64,000 bases of DNA from Pseudoduganella dura (lineage in GTDB: Bacteria > Pseudomonadota > Gammaproteobacteria > Burkholderiales > Burkholderiaceae_D). The stretch spans positions 2,852,001 through 2,916,000 of the forward strand of contig NZ_WNWM01000002.1 of NCBI RefSeq assembly GCF_009727155.1, read 5' to 3'. Of this stretch, positions 34,334 to 42,496 are shown one piece after another. Each line of letters begins with the position of its first letter. Positions within the stretch are counted from its first letter, which is position 1. The notes under the pieces were generated by a model. That model was not told the DNA's origin. It worked only from the letters and a program-made list of their open reading frames with translations, and made no database searches. The translations under genes and the position numbers were made by a program.

Positions 34334-34346
34334 AATCAAGTACTTA
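34334..34346 (+). promoter_or_regulatory. Consensus IHF site, copy 2
   Basis: AATCAAGTACTTA is a full match to WATCAANNNNTTR, lying between the upstream element and the sigma-54 promoter of the PEP-CTERM gene. Confidence 0.6.
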
Positions 34347-34364
34347 ATGGATGACCCAGTCGGA

Positions 34365-34380
34365 TGGCATGGTGTTTGCT
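34365..34380 (+). promoter_or_regulatory. Sigma-54 (-24/-12) promoter of the PEP-CTERM gene
   Basis: TGGCATGGTGTTTGCT matches TGGCACGNNNNTTGCW at all but one fixed position; invariant GG at 34366-34367 and GC at 34378-34379. Transcription would start near 34391, about 60 bases before the ATG at 34450. Confidence 0.85.
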
Positions 34381-34449
34381 TTTAGTTATGCGTGGTGGGA
34401 AGGTCCGCCCCTTAAAGCAGCACTAAATACCAAACTCAAGGAGTCTTCG

Positions 34450-35190
34450 ATGAACATGCTTAAAAAAGTAGCGCTGGCGGCGGCCCTGACGGTGTCGACG
34501 ATGTCGGCAGCCCTGGCGGATCCACAAACGATCGGCGGCGTCACCTGGGATCCGGATTACCCGCTGGACTTCTCGTCGTCGTCCGTGCAGATCCAGCAAT
34601 TCATCCAGCCGGATGGCTCGTTGCGCGGCTTCGGCTTCGTGTCGACGATCAATGGTTACGGTCAGTCGGAATTTTGCTCGACAGGTTGCGAACTGACTTT
34701 CAAGTTCAGCGGTTACACCCCGATTGCCACTGCCGGCAATACCACGACCTACACCGGCGGTATCGTCCAGATCTTCCGTAACGACGGTCCATCGACGATC
34801 AACCCGAATGACCCGACCACGATGAACGACGGTAACACCGGGCTGGGCGAGCTTTGGCTGAGCCTGGCCGGTGCCACGTTCAACGGCGGCACGCTGCTGG
34901 GTACCATCAATGCCATCAACCCGCCTAACCTGAGCGGCCTGGGTCAGCTGGATGTGGTTGGCGGCCTGGCCGCAGCTGCCTTCGACACGAACCAGCAAGT
35001 CGGCGGTTCGGACCTGTCCTTCAGCACCAGCTTCACCCAGCCGTTCCCGGGCGAAGGCATCAGCCACGTTGCCGGCACCGGTAACTTCTTCGGCCAGTCG
35101 CTGCAAGTGGTCCCAGAACCAGGTTCGCTGGCACTGATGGGCCTGGGCCTGCTGGGCCTGGCGCAAATCCGCCGCCGCAAGCAGAAGTAA
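34450..35190 (+). CDS. PEP-CTERM sorting-signal protein (exosortase substrate)
   Basis: A 246-residue exported protein. A Sec signal peptide spans residues 1-24 (MNMLKKVALAAALTVS, cleaved after ALA). The mature region is low in charge and rich in Gly, Thr, Asn and Ser with predicted beta structure. The C-terminus is a textbook PEP-CTERM signal: VPEPGS (221-226), a hydrophobic helix LALMGLGLLGLA and the basic tail RRRKQK. It should be cleaved and anchored by exosortase A. AAGGAG lies seven bases before the ATG. A longer in-frame start upstream is rejected because it contains the sigma-54 promoter. A strong terminator follows. Confidence 0.95.
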   Translation: MNMLKKVALAAALTVSTMSAALADPQTIGGVTWDPDYPLDFSSSSVQIQQFIQPDGSLRGFGFVSTINGYGQSEFCSTGCELTFKFSGYTPIATAGNTTTYTGGIVQIFRNDGPSTINPNDPTTMNDGNTGLGELWLSLAGATFNGGTLLGTINAINPPNLSGLGQLDVVGGLAAAAFDTNQQVGGSDLSFSTSFTQPFPGEGISHVAGTGNFFGQSLQVVPEPGSLALMGLGLLGLAQIRRRKQK

Positions 35191-35231
35191 TCTGGAGCTT
35201 TCTTCATGCCGCACTGCAACGTGCGGCACGG

Positions 35232-35267
35232 AAAAAAAAGACCTGGCATCCGCCAGGTCTTTTTTTT
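35232..35267 (+). terminator. Bidirectional intrinsic terminator
   Basis: A perfect stem GACCTGGC/GCCAGGTC (35240-35247 and 35252-35259) with loop ATCC is flanked by eight A on the left and eight T on the right. It ends the PEP-CTERM transcript and can also stop transcripts arriving from the right. Confidence 0.93.
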
Positions 35268-35369
35268 CCTACATCCTTCGAATGAATGTGGCCGAAGTGC
35301 AGTGGCTGGCCACGCGCGCCGGGCGGCGCGGCAAGTTTTCCGCAATCAGCACGGAAGACACGCCGCAAC

Positions 35370-35395
35370 AACGACGCGGCCATGACCGCGTCGTT
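35370..35395 (-). terminator. GC-rich hairpin after the N-acyl amino acid synthase gene
   Basis: A perfect 10-bp stem, AACGACGCGG paired with CCGCGTCGTT around a six-base loop, lies 15 bases beyond the synthase stop codon. It has no T-run on the minus strand, so it may be an mRNA-stabilising hairpin rather than a terminator; the terminator at 35232-35267 lies further on. Confidence 0.5.
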
Positions 35396-35409
35396 GCCGG
35401 CAATACAGC

Positions 35410-36174
35410 TCAGCCAATCTGCAGCAGGCGGCTTGCTATGCCGCGCTCTTCGCGCGGCGAAAAGAAATACGGGTACAACGAACGTTCACCGGCGGGGTGC
35501 GTGCTGGTGCCTCCCAGTTTCCGGATCTGCTCATTGACATAATCCATGCTGACATGCAGCAGGTAGGCCGGCGCATCGACTCGCGGATTGCTCCGCAATT
35601 CACCGATCTGGTTAAACCCCAGCATATTCATATAATATCGACGATGCCGTGGATTCACTTCGATGAATACATCGGTGCACTGGTGCAGATAATGCCCATA
35701 GATAAACAGGACATGAAACAGCGAAGCCAGCGCGCTTTTCGACTTGACGTGCGGCGCGAATGCCAGCTTGGTGATTTCACATACCTTGGAACCGCGGGCA
35801 CGGAATTCCCCGATATAATCGGAAAACACCTCGTCAGCCAGAATGCCCATCTGTGAATCGATGCCCAGCGTGACGGTACCGATCACGTCCCCCTTGTCGG
35901 ACGCAGCCAGGGTAATACGGTTGGGATTGTTATCGATCCGGTGCGTGCCTGCATAGCCGCGCCAGGCGTACATTTTATTGATGAGCATGCTCACGGAGGC
36001 ACGCCCAGCCTCGGTATCGGCAACGCGGATGCCGAAATCGGATTGATTGATAGTCACATGCGTTATGTTTGCAGAGTTATCTTCTTCGACTGCGCAAATC
36101 AACGGCTCGCCGGAATCGTAATCATCCGGCGGGAATTGATCTGCGGTGTCGTCCTTGGTAGACTCTGAGGCCAT
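35410..36174 (-). CDS. Long-chain N-acyl amino acid synthase (FeeM-like), exosortase-linked
   Basis: A 254-residue acyltransferase with a GNAT-like core at about 48-212. The segments VCEITKLAFAP (131-141), a helical stretch at 146-165 and DVFIEVNPRHRRYYMNMLGF (168-187) match N-acyl amino acid synthases such as FeeM, which transfer a fatty acid from acyl-ACP to an amino acid (tyrosine for FeeM). This family is known to be linked to PEP-CTERM/exosortase loci. The start at 36174 has AGGGGAG six bases away; an upstream in-frame ATG at 36204 has no ribosome site. Product not known. Confidence 0.85.
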   Translation of the reverse strand: MASESTKDDTADQFPPDDYDSGEPLICAVEEDNSANITHVTINQSDFGIRVADTEAGRASVSMLINKMYAWRGYAGTHRIDNNPNRITLAASDKGDVIGTVTLGIDSQMGILADEVFSDYIGEFRARGSKVCEITKLAFAPHVKSKSALASLFHVLFIYGHYLHQCTDVFIEVNPRHRRYYMNMLGFNQIGELRSNPRVDAPAYLLHVSMDYVNEQIRKLGGTSTHPAGERSLYPYFFSPREERGIASRLLQIG

Positions 36175-36223
36175 AGCACACTCCCCTGTTGAGTGGCTCG
36201 ACATTTACAACTGATAACGGAGC

Positions 36224-36252
36224 AATTTATCAGTCATGCCGTGCTTTTTCAA
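36224..36252 (-). promoter_or_regulatory. Candidate sigma-70 promoter of the N-acyl amino acid synthase
   Basis: Minus strand TTGAAA (36247-36252) and TAAATT (36224-36229) with 17 bases between, directly downstream of a very AT-rich stretch (about 36253-36310) that could act as an UP element or nucleoid-protein site. No sigma-54 motif is present. Confidence 0.4.
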
Positions 36253-36328
36253 CAACTATTTAGTTTATTATTTAATTATAAATATACAAATATTTTATTT
36301 TTAAATACGCTTGATACCCTGCCTGCTG

Positions 36329-39082
36329 TTATAACTGCTTCAACAGTGCTTTTGCTTCATCGGCTTCCCTGAAGCCCGGCCCGGATGCCAGCGCCTGTTC
36401 AAGCGCCTTGCGGGCCCCGGTCTTGTCGCCGGATTTGAACAGACCGACAGCCAGATGGTAATGCACCTGAGGGGCTTTAGGTGAAGTCGAGGCTGCTTTT
36501 TTCAGCAACTCGACGGCCCGCCCGTAATCGCCCCGTTCGACCAGCAGCCATCCGACGGTATCAAGCACCTCGGGACTGTCCCCGTTCAGCTTCAGGGCGC
36601 GCTCCGCCGTCGGCAGTGCGCGAGCATCTTTCTGCTGCTGATATACCCATGCCAGGTTGTTGAGCGCTACCCCGTTGTCCGGTGCCTGCTGCACGACTCC
36701 CTCCAGCAGTTTTGCTGCCTCTGGGTAACGTTTCGATGCCATATGGCCTTCGGCAAGGTACAGTGCCGTGATGACTTCCTGCGGATGCTTCCGGTTGAAT
36801 TCGGCAACGCGCGCTTCCGCTTCCTGGATCTTGCCGGCATCACGCAGTGCTCTGCTCAGCTTGATCAACACGGGTCCGGCATTGGTCGCAGCAAAAGCCT
36901 GCTCATAGGGGCGAATCGCCGCTGTCGCATTTCTTTGTTGCATCAGGATGTCGCCTTCCAGCATGAAGCCGACCGCCGATGCGGAAAACTGTTTCTGTAC
37001 CTGGCGCGCGATCGCCAGCGCCTGAGTAAGGTTGCCTTGGGTGATGGCCAGTTGCGCCTGCGCCAGGTATGTCTGGATATTGCCCGGTTCCAGGCTGGTG
37101 GCCTTGCTCAGGCTGGCAGCGGCACCGGTCGGGTTCTGGAGTGCCATCTGGGCGGCTGCCAGCCGGATCTGCGGGTTCGCTGCCTTGGGCGACACGCTGG
37201 CCAGCTTGCCGAATGTTTCCAGTGCCGCCGCGGCATCCTTGCTGGCCAACTGCGCCTGGCCAAGAACCTCCAGCAAGGCGGGATTGCCCGGGTTTGCCAC
37301 CTGGTACTTGCCCAGCAATGCCTGCGCCTTGGCCGCCTCGCCGGTGGCGTTGTAATGGCTGCCCAGCCGCAGTGCCACGTCCAGGTCCTCAGGGTGGGCC
37401 GCATTGGCTTTTTCCAGCCATTGCGTAGCCGCCGGCTTATTGCCCAGTACGATCTCAAGCTGCGCCAGCGCCGTCAGGGCTTCGGCATTCTTGTCGTCCT
37501 TGGCGAGCAGCGCCTCGAGACGTTTGCGCGCCTCGGCAGGCTTCTTGTCCGTCAGGTCGAGTTGCACGAGGCCGGCGGCTGCCGGAAAATACGTCGCATT
37601 GACAGCGAGCGCGGCTTCGAACGCGGCACGCGCATTGGTGCGATCGCGCGCGGCGAGATAGGTATTGCCTTTCAGAACCTGCAGTTCCGCATTACCGGCA
37701 TGCTTTGCTTCCATCGTGCGGATTGCTGCCAGTGCCTTGTCTGTCTCGCCGAGCTCGGCCAGCGCGCGCACCAGCACCGTGCCGGACTGCAGCGAGCCCG
37801 GCTCCAGTTCCATCGCCTTTTGCAGCTCGACGATGCCGGCGGCACGGTCGCCCTGCGCCAGCTTGACCATGCCAAGCGAGGTGTGCGAGGCGGCGCGCCC
37901 CGGCTCCGCCTTGACGGCCTGCGCCAGGTAATCGCCTGCCTTGCCAAAATCGCGCGCGAGCATTGCCGCCTCGCCGGCCAGCTGCAGCACGGCCACATCC
38001 GGCGTGCCGCTCTTCAGCGCCGGTGCCAGCACGGCCTGGGCTTCGCGGGCCTGGCCGGATTTCAGCAGCGTGCTGACGAGCGCCTTGCGGGCCTGCAGGC
38101 TGTCGGGATTCCATTCGACATATTTGCGCAGATCGTTCTCGGCCTGCTCCAGCAAGCCCAGGTTCAATGCAACGATGCCCGACAGCAGCACGCCCGGCTT
38201 GTAGTTCGGTGCCGCCTGGTTCACCTTCAGCAGGTTGGCTTGCGCTTCCTTCAGCTTGCCACGCGAAAAATCCAGCAATGCCTGGTGATAGGCGACCAGG
38301 AAGTTGCCAGGGGTACTTTTGCGCGCCGCCTCGATGTCGGCCTGTGCCGCATCAAGTTTCTTGGCCGCGATATTGATGGCCGCCTGCTCCAGGTGCGCCG
38401 TGCGATGGCTCGGCTTGACCTTCAGTACCTGGCCATAGGCCGCCATCGCTTCCTCGCGCTTGCCGGTGACGCGCAGCAGGTCTCCCTTCAACTGCCAGGC
38501 ATCGACATTGGCGGCATCCTTGGCAATTGCCTCGTTGACCAGGCGCAGGCCCCCTTCCCAATCCTGCTGCAGCGCCGCCAGCCGCGCCAGCCCGGTCAGC
38601 GCATCGCCGAAGCCGGGTTGTTGCGCCAGCGCGGCGTCGAATTCCCGTTTTGACTCGTCGGACTTGCCCAGCCCGAGAAGCGCGTGGCCGCGCAGTGTCA
38701 AGATGGCGGCATTGCGCTGGCTCTTGTCGGTTTCATCCAGGGCTTCCTGGAACTTGCCCTGCAGTGTCAGCGACTTGCCGAGCACTGGCAGCACCTGGTC
38801 GACCGGGTATTTCAGCGCCAGTGCACGGCGTGCCTCTTTTTCTGCGCTCAGCGGATCGTCCATGTCCAGCGCCAGCGAGGCGAGCATGAAGCGCGCCTGT
38901 GCATCGTCCGGGCTTTTCTCCAGCGCGTTTTTCAGCTGGATCACCGCGGCCTTGTTGTCACCCTTTTGCTGGTACTGCCGGGCCTGCGCTTTCAGCGAGT
39001 CGGCGCTCTCGGAGCTGCATGCGCCCAGCACGGAAACCGCTACCAGTGCCGCGGCTGCGGCCTTTGTCAAATGAAGGGACAT
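36329..39082 (-). CDS. prsT: PEP-CTERM system TPR-repeat lipoprotein PrsT
   Basis: A 917-residue lipoprotein. The signal peptide ends in lipobox VLGAC (Cys 19 or so), so it is anchored in the envelope. The rest is a near-continuous array of more than 20 tetratricopeptide repeats (typical segment LLGLGKSDESKREFDAALAQ). Length and repeat order fit the PrsT family (TIGR02917 type, about 900 residues) found in XrtA genomes, usually near PrsK and PrsR. TPR lipoproteins scaffold assembly of polysaccharide export machines. The start at 39082 is chosen because the longer frame upstream would put 31 residues before the signal peptide. Confidence 0.94.
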   Translation of the reverse strand: MSLHLTKAAAAALVAVSVLGACSSESADSLKAQARQYQQKGDNKAAVIQLKNALEKSPDDAQARFMLASLALDMDDPLSAEKEARRALALKYPVDQVLPVLGKSLTLQGKFQEALDETDKSQRNAAILTLRGHALLGLGKSDESKREFDAALAQQPGFGDALTGLARLAALQQDWEGGLRLVNEAIAKDAANVDAWQLKGDLLRVTGKREEAMAAYGQVLKVKPSHRTAHLEQAAINIAAKKLDAAQADIEAARKSTPGNFLVAYHQALLDFSRGKLKEAQANLLKVNQAAPNYKPGVLLSGIVALNLGLLEQAENDLRKYVEWNPDSLQARKALVSTLLKSGQAREAQAVLAPALKSGTPDVAVLQLAGEAAMLARDFGKAGDYLAQAVKAEPGRAASHTSLGMVKLAQGDRAAGIVELQKAMELEPGSLQSGTVLVRALAELGETDKALAAIRTMEAKHAGNAELQVLKGNTYLAARDRTNARAAFEAALAVNATYFPAAAGLVQLDLTDKKPAEARKRLEALLAKDDKNAEALTALAQLEIVLGNKPAATQWLEKANAAHPEDLDVALRLGSHYNATGEAAKAQALLGKYQVANPGNPALLEVLGQAQLASKDAAAALETFGKLASVSPKAANPQIRLAAAQMALQNPTGAAASLSKATSLEPGNIQTYLAQAQLAITQGNLTQALAIARQVQKQFSASAVGFMLEGDILMQQRNATAAIRPYEQAFAATNAGPVLIKLSRALRDAGKIQEAEARVAEFNRKHPQEVITALYLAEGHMASKRYPEAAKLLEGVVQQAPDNGVALNNLAWVYQQQKDARALPTAERALKLNGDSPEVLDTVGWLLVERGDYGRAVELLKKAASTSPKAPQVHYHLAVGLFKSGDKTGARKALEQALASGPGFREADEAKALLKQL

Positions 39083-39110
39083 GATGCACCTGCAAAAAGT
39101 TAATAATCGA

Positions 39111-39139
39111 ATAATGACACGTGGAGGATAGCCAATCAA
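39111..39139 (-). promoter_or_regulatory. Candidate sigma-70 promoter of prsT
   Basis: Minus strand TTGATT (39134-39139) and CATTAT (39111-39116) spaced by 17 bases, 29 bases before the start codon. Both hexamers match consensus at only 4 of 6 positions. Confidence 0.3.
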
Positions 39140-39200
39140 TAGGCTCTGGCCGCCGATTGACGAAAGCCGCAGCAATCAACCACACCTGGTTCATTGCGCT

Positions 39201-40205
39201 TCATGCGGCGCGGTCGAGCCGGCGCAGCACACGCAGATGCGGCAGCCACAGCAAGGCGCGCAAGGCGCGCAACCGGAACCCCGCGCTGCGATCGAGCACC
39301 GGCCGCCCGTACCGGCGGCGCATGAAGTCTTCGACGCCCAGCAGCGCGGCCCGCGCCTGCTCGGGAAAGCCCCGGTAGTACAGCCGGTTGACGTCATATA
39401 ACGCCCGGTCCAGCAGCTTCAGCCCGATGCGGCGGCGATGCGCCGGCGGCGTGCTGCCATGCCAGAAAATCAGGTAGTTGCGCGCCATCAGGTAAAAGTA
39501 GTACGGCGGACGATCGGTTTCACGCCGCGGCATCGCATGCAGCACGCGCGCGCCATAGGCCACTGCGCTGTGCCAGCCATGAGCTGCCAGCCTGGCGCAC
39601 AGCTCGTCGTCTTCGTAGTAGGCGAACATCCGCTCGTCGAGCTTGCCGGCGACGCGCAGTGCCTGCGTGCGCAGCAGCATCGCCGTGCCGGGCACCCACT
39701 GGTGGGCGCGGCGCTGGCCGGCAGTGGCGCGGGCATCGTCGATGGTGCGGGCGCGCTGCGTGTCGAGGCTGGCCCAGTCGTGGAAATTGCCGCAAAAATA
39801 CACTTTCTCCGGCTGATCGAGAATTGCCAGCACGGGCGACGCCGCACCGCAGCGGTCGTCCGCCGCCATCAGTGACAGCAATTGTGCCAGCACATCGTCG
39901 CTACCCATCACCGCGTCGCTGTTGACGAGCCAGATGAACGCGTAGCCTTCTTCCAGCGCACGGGTGACGGCCAGGTTGTGGCCGCCTGCGAAACCGTGGT
40001 TGACGGCTTCGCGGCGCAGCGTCACCGGCAGGCCGGCCAGTCCCTGCGCCAGGGCATCGGCATCGGCCGGCTTCGATCCATTGTCGACGACCAGGATGTC
40101 GGCCGTGACACCGGCCGGCAATTGCTGGCGCAGCAGATCGCCCACGCAGCCGAGCGTTTGCGCCGCGCCGTTCCAGTTCAGGATGCTGACGAGAATCCGG
40201 CTCAC
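39201..40205 (-). CDS. Family 2 glycosyltransferase (rhamnosyltransferase-like)
   Basis: A 334-residue GT2 enzyme starting at GTG 40205, which overlaps the stop of the upstream gene (GTGA). The nucleotide-sugar domain shows ILVSILNWNG, ILVVDNGS and, as the metal-binding region, WLVNSDAVMG; FAYYEDDELCARL is the acceptor-side ED-type motif. It resembles the rhamnosyl/N-acetylglucosaminyl-type GT2 enzymes with a C-terminal helical tail. The last gene of the minus-strand block 49932-39201. Cytoplasmic, membrane-associated. Confidence 0.9.
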   Translation of the reverse strand: MSRILVSILNWNGAAQTLGCVGDLLRQQLPAGVTADILVVDNGSKPADADALAQGLAGLPVTLRREAVNHGFAGGHNLAVTRALEEGYAFIWLVNSDAVMGSDDVLAQLLSLMAADDRCGAASPVLAILDQPEKVYFCGNFHDWASLDTQRARTIDDARATAGQRRAHQWVPGTAMLLRTQALRVAGKLDERMFAYYEDDELCARLAAHGWHSAVAYGARVLHAMPRRETDRPPYYFYLMARNYLIFWHGSTPPAHRRRIGLKLLDRALYDVNRLYYRGFPEQARAALLGVEDFMRRRYGRPVLDRSAGFRLRALRALLWLPHLRVLRRLDRAA

Positions 40206-41170
40206 GCGCTGCGCTCCCGCCGCAGCACCAGCCCGACCGCGAGCGGCACGAAATACAGCACGCTGCGCACGTCGATCCGCATCTGCTTCCACATCACTTC
40301 CAGGAACGGCTTGCGGTGCGCCACGCGATGCAGCACGTCCGCCACGAAGCTGCGCCGCAGCGCCAGCACCGCTTCGCGGTTTTCCTTCACCTGCCGCTCG
40401 GTGAGCGGATACAGCCGGGCGATCGCCTTCTTGTACTTCATTTCGTAGTGCAGGCGGATCAGCGACTTTTCCGTGCCCCAGCCGGAGCCGGCAAACACGT
40501 TGACACCATCGCCGCACACCACCGCCTGCGCGGACGAGAAGGCGATGCGGTCGGTCATGCGCGACAGGTCGAGCCAGAACAGGTAATCCTCGCCAGCGTA
40601 GACGAATTCGGTGCGGAAGCGCAGCGTGCGGAACGAGCGGAACCGGTATACCACGGTCGGCGTGCCGATCACGTTGCCGCCCAGGATCTGGGATTGCATG
40701 TCGGCCTGGTACACGTGCAGGTGGCGCTCGCCCGGCAGCAGCAGGTGGCGGGGCGGCTCGATGCGGCCAGCACGCTGGAATGCGCTGACGGCCTGGTTCA
40801 GCTGGTAGAAATCCGTGAAATAGAAGTCGTAGCCTGCGCCCAGCGCGCGCAGCGCATCGGCCAGGTGGAATGGCTGCCAGGTGTCGTCCGAATCGAGAAA
40901 GGCGACCAGCTCGGTATCGTCCGTCACGTGGTCCAGGCCCGTGTTGCGTGCCGCCGCCGGGCCGCCGTTTTTTTGCTGCACGATGCGCACCCTGGCGCGG
41001 TCCGCTTCCGGCAACTGCGCCAGTTCCTCCCGTGCCGGCACCGGCGACTCGTCATCGATGACGATCACGTCCAGCTGTGCATCGGTGGTTTGTGCCGCCA
41101 CCGAGCGCAGCGCGCGGGCCAGGATGCCGGGCCGGCGCTGGAAATAGGGAATGACGACCGCGATTTTCAC
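40202..41170 (-). CDS. Family 2 glycosyltransferase
   Basis: A 322-residue GT2 glycosyltransferase. It opens MKIAVVIPYFQRRPGILARA; the donor site shows VIVIDDESPVPA and FLDSDDTW (DxDD-type metal site). The GTG at 41170 is preferred over an ATG 18 bases upstream because AAAGGGG then lies seven bases before it. Its stop overlaps the next gene's GTG. It likely adds a sugar to the exopolysaccharide repeat unit. Confidence 0.9.
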   Translation of the reverse strand: MKIAVVIPYFQRRPGILARALRSVAAQTTDAQLDVIVIDDESPVPAREELAQLPEADRARVRIVQQKNGGPAAARNTGLDHVTDDTELVAFLDSDDTWQPFHLADALRALGAGYDFYFTDFYQLNQAVSAFQRAGRIEPPRHLLLPGERHLHVYQADMQSQILGGNVIGTPTVVYRFRSFRTLRFRTEFVYAGEDYLFWLDLSRMTDRIAFSSAQAVVCGDGVNVFAGSGWGTEKSLIRLHYEMKYKKAIARLYPLTERQVKENREAVLALRRSFVADVLHRVAHRKPFLEVMWKQMRIDVRSVLYFVPLAVGLVLRRERSA

Positions 41171-41248
41171 TGCGCTGCCCCTTTGCATGCGGCACCATGG
41201 CTGGCGCCGGGCGTTTTTTTCTCGTGCATGGTGCTCCTTGGGTAAATG

Positions 41249-42496
41249 TCAGCCGGTACGCCGGACCACGTGCCACAGGTCACGCAGGAAAGGGACCGGG
41301 TCCGACCAGGTGAACAGGTAATAGCGCGTGGACGGGCGCAGGAAATCGCGCAGGTAGCCGGCGAGCTCGCCGGCGCGCGAGAAGGTCAGCTTGCGGTCCG
41401 CCACCGCGCCGGGCTGGAACAGCAGCCGTGCCAGCCGCTTCGTTTCCGGGATCATGAAGCGGCAACGCAGGCCGGCCCGGTAGCCGGGCTGCGGCTGCGC
41501 CTTGCCGGTGCCCAGCAGGCTGTAGGCAAGCCATGGAAAATCGGCGCCGGCATGACAGGCAAGCGGCAGGCTGCCCCAGAAGCGGCCGTTGATCTCCATC
41601 AGCGCCGCTTCATCGCGCTCCGGATCGTAGCGGTACTCGACCATCGCGATACCTTCCCATTCGAGCGAGCGCAGCAAGGCCAGCGAGCGTTCGCGCAATG
41701 CCGCGTGGTGTTCCAGCGATACCGATTCGCACAGGGTGGACACGCCGCCTTCGGGCGGCCATTCGTGCAGCCGGCGGTGCTGGAACTCGCAATGCACTTG
41801 CCCGTCGTGCATCAGGAAGAACTGGCCGAGCCCGTAACCGGCACAGTATTCCTGGATCATCGGATAGCGGCCGACAGGCGCGAATTGCCGCAGGTATTCC
41901 AGCAACTCCTGCGCATCGTGGCAGTAGCGTGTCTTGTCCAGCGCGAGGCCGGCGCGGCGCAGCAGGATGCCCGCCTGGTTCGGCTCGGACCATTTCAGTA
42001 CCACCGGGTAGCGCAGCGTGGGCGCGGCTTCCTCGGCGTCGGCCATCGTGGCCGGCTGCACGGTGCGGGGCACCGGCACGCCGGCTGTCGCGGCGGCGGC
42101 GTAGGTCTTCTGCTTGTCGAGCACCGTGTCCATCCGGCGCGCATCCGGGAACATCAGCCGGTAGGCGGACAACCTGTCGCGATGCTGGTTGAGCAGCGCG
42201 ATGTCGCCCTCCGAGATCGCGAACAGGCATGCGGTGCCGAGCCGCTGACCCAGCGCCTCGAGCTGGTCGAGCGTGCCGGGCGCCCCTTCCGCGCGCAGCA
42301 TCCCTTCGCACAGGTGGCGCGACGACAGGCCCGGCGCGGCGACGCTGCGGGCGATGCCGTACACGGGCACGCCGCGCCGTCCCAGGCTGCGCACGATGGC
42401 CAGCCCGATCGGCGTGTCGATGCCGAGTACCACGGCGGGGATCGGACCGTTCGCGGACACCGTTGCCGCCATCGTTGCTGTCATGGTTCCGGTCAT
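41249..42496 (-). CDS. ATP-grasp ligase-like protein
   Basis: A 415-residue ATP-grasp protein, similar to carbamoyl-phosphate-synthetase-like carboxylate-amine ligases. Typical segments are RYPVVLKWSEPNQAG (ATP-binding lysine region), PMIQEYCAGYG and EINGRFWGSLPLA (metal-binding E/N). ATP-grasp enzymes activate a carboxylate as acyl phosphate and couple it to an amine; here it may add an amino acid to a sugar acid. The start at 42496 overlaps the upstream stop (ATGA). The N-terminus MTGTMTATMAATV comes from a 12-base tandem repeat giving three in-frame ATGs and a GTG. Confidence 0.85.
   Translation of the reverse strand: MTGTMTATMAATVSANGPIPAVVLGIDTPIGLAIVRSLGRRGVPVYGIARSVAAPGLSSRHLCEGMLRAEGAPGTLDQLEALGQRLGTACLFAISEGDIALLNQHRDRLSAYRLMFPDARRMDTVLDKQKTYAAAATAGVPVPRTVQPATMADAEEAAPTLRYPVVLKWSEPNQAGILLRRAGLALDKTRYCHDAQELLEYLRQFAPVGRYPMIQEYCAGYGLGQFFLMHDGQVHCEFQHRRLHEWPPEGGVSTLCESVSLEHHAALRERSLALLRSLEWEGIAMVEYRYDPERDEAALMEINGRFWGSLPLACHAGADFPWLAYSLLGTGKAQPQPGYRAGLRCRFMIPETKRLARLLFQPGAVADRKLTFSRAGELAGYLRDFLRPSTRYYLFTWSDPVPFLRDLWHVVRRTG
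42461..42496 (-). repeat. 12-bp tandem repeat (x3) at the ATP-grasp start codon
   Basis: Minus-strand units ATGACCGGAACC, ATGACAGCAACG and ATGGCGGCAACG, followed by GTGTCC. Each unit begins with an in-frame start codon, so up to four alternative starts are stacked 12 bases apart. Confidence 0.7.
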
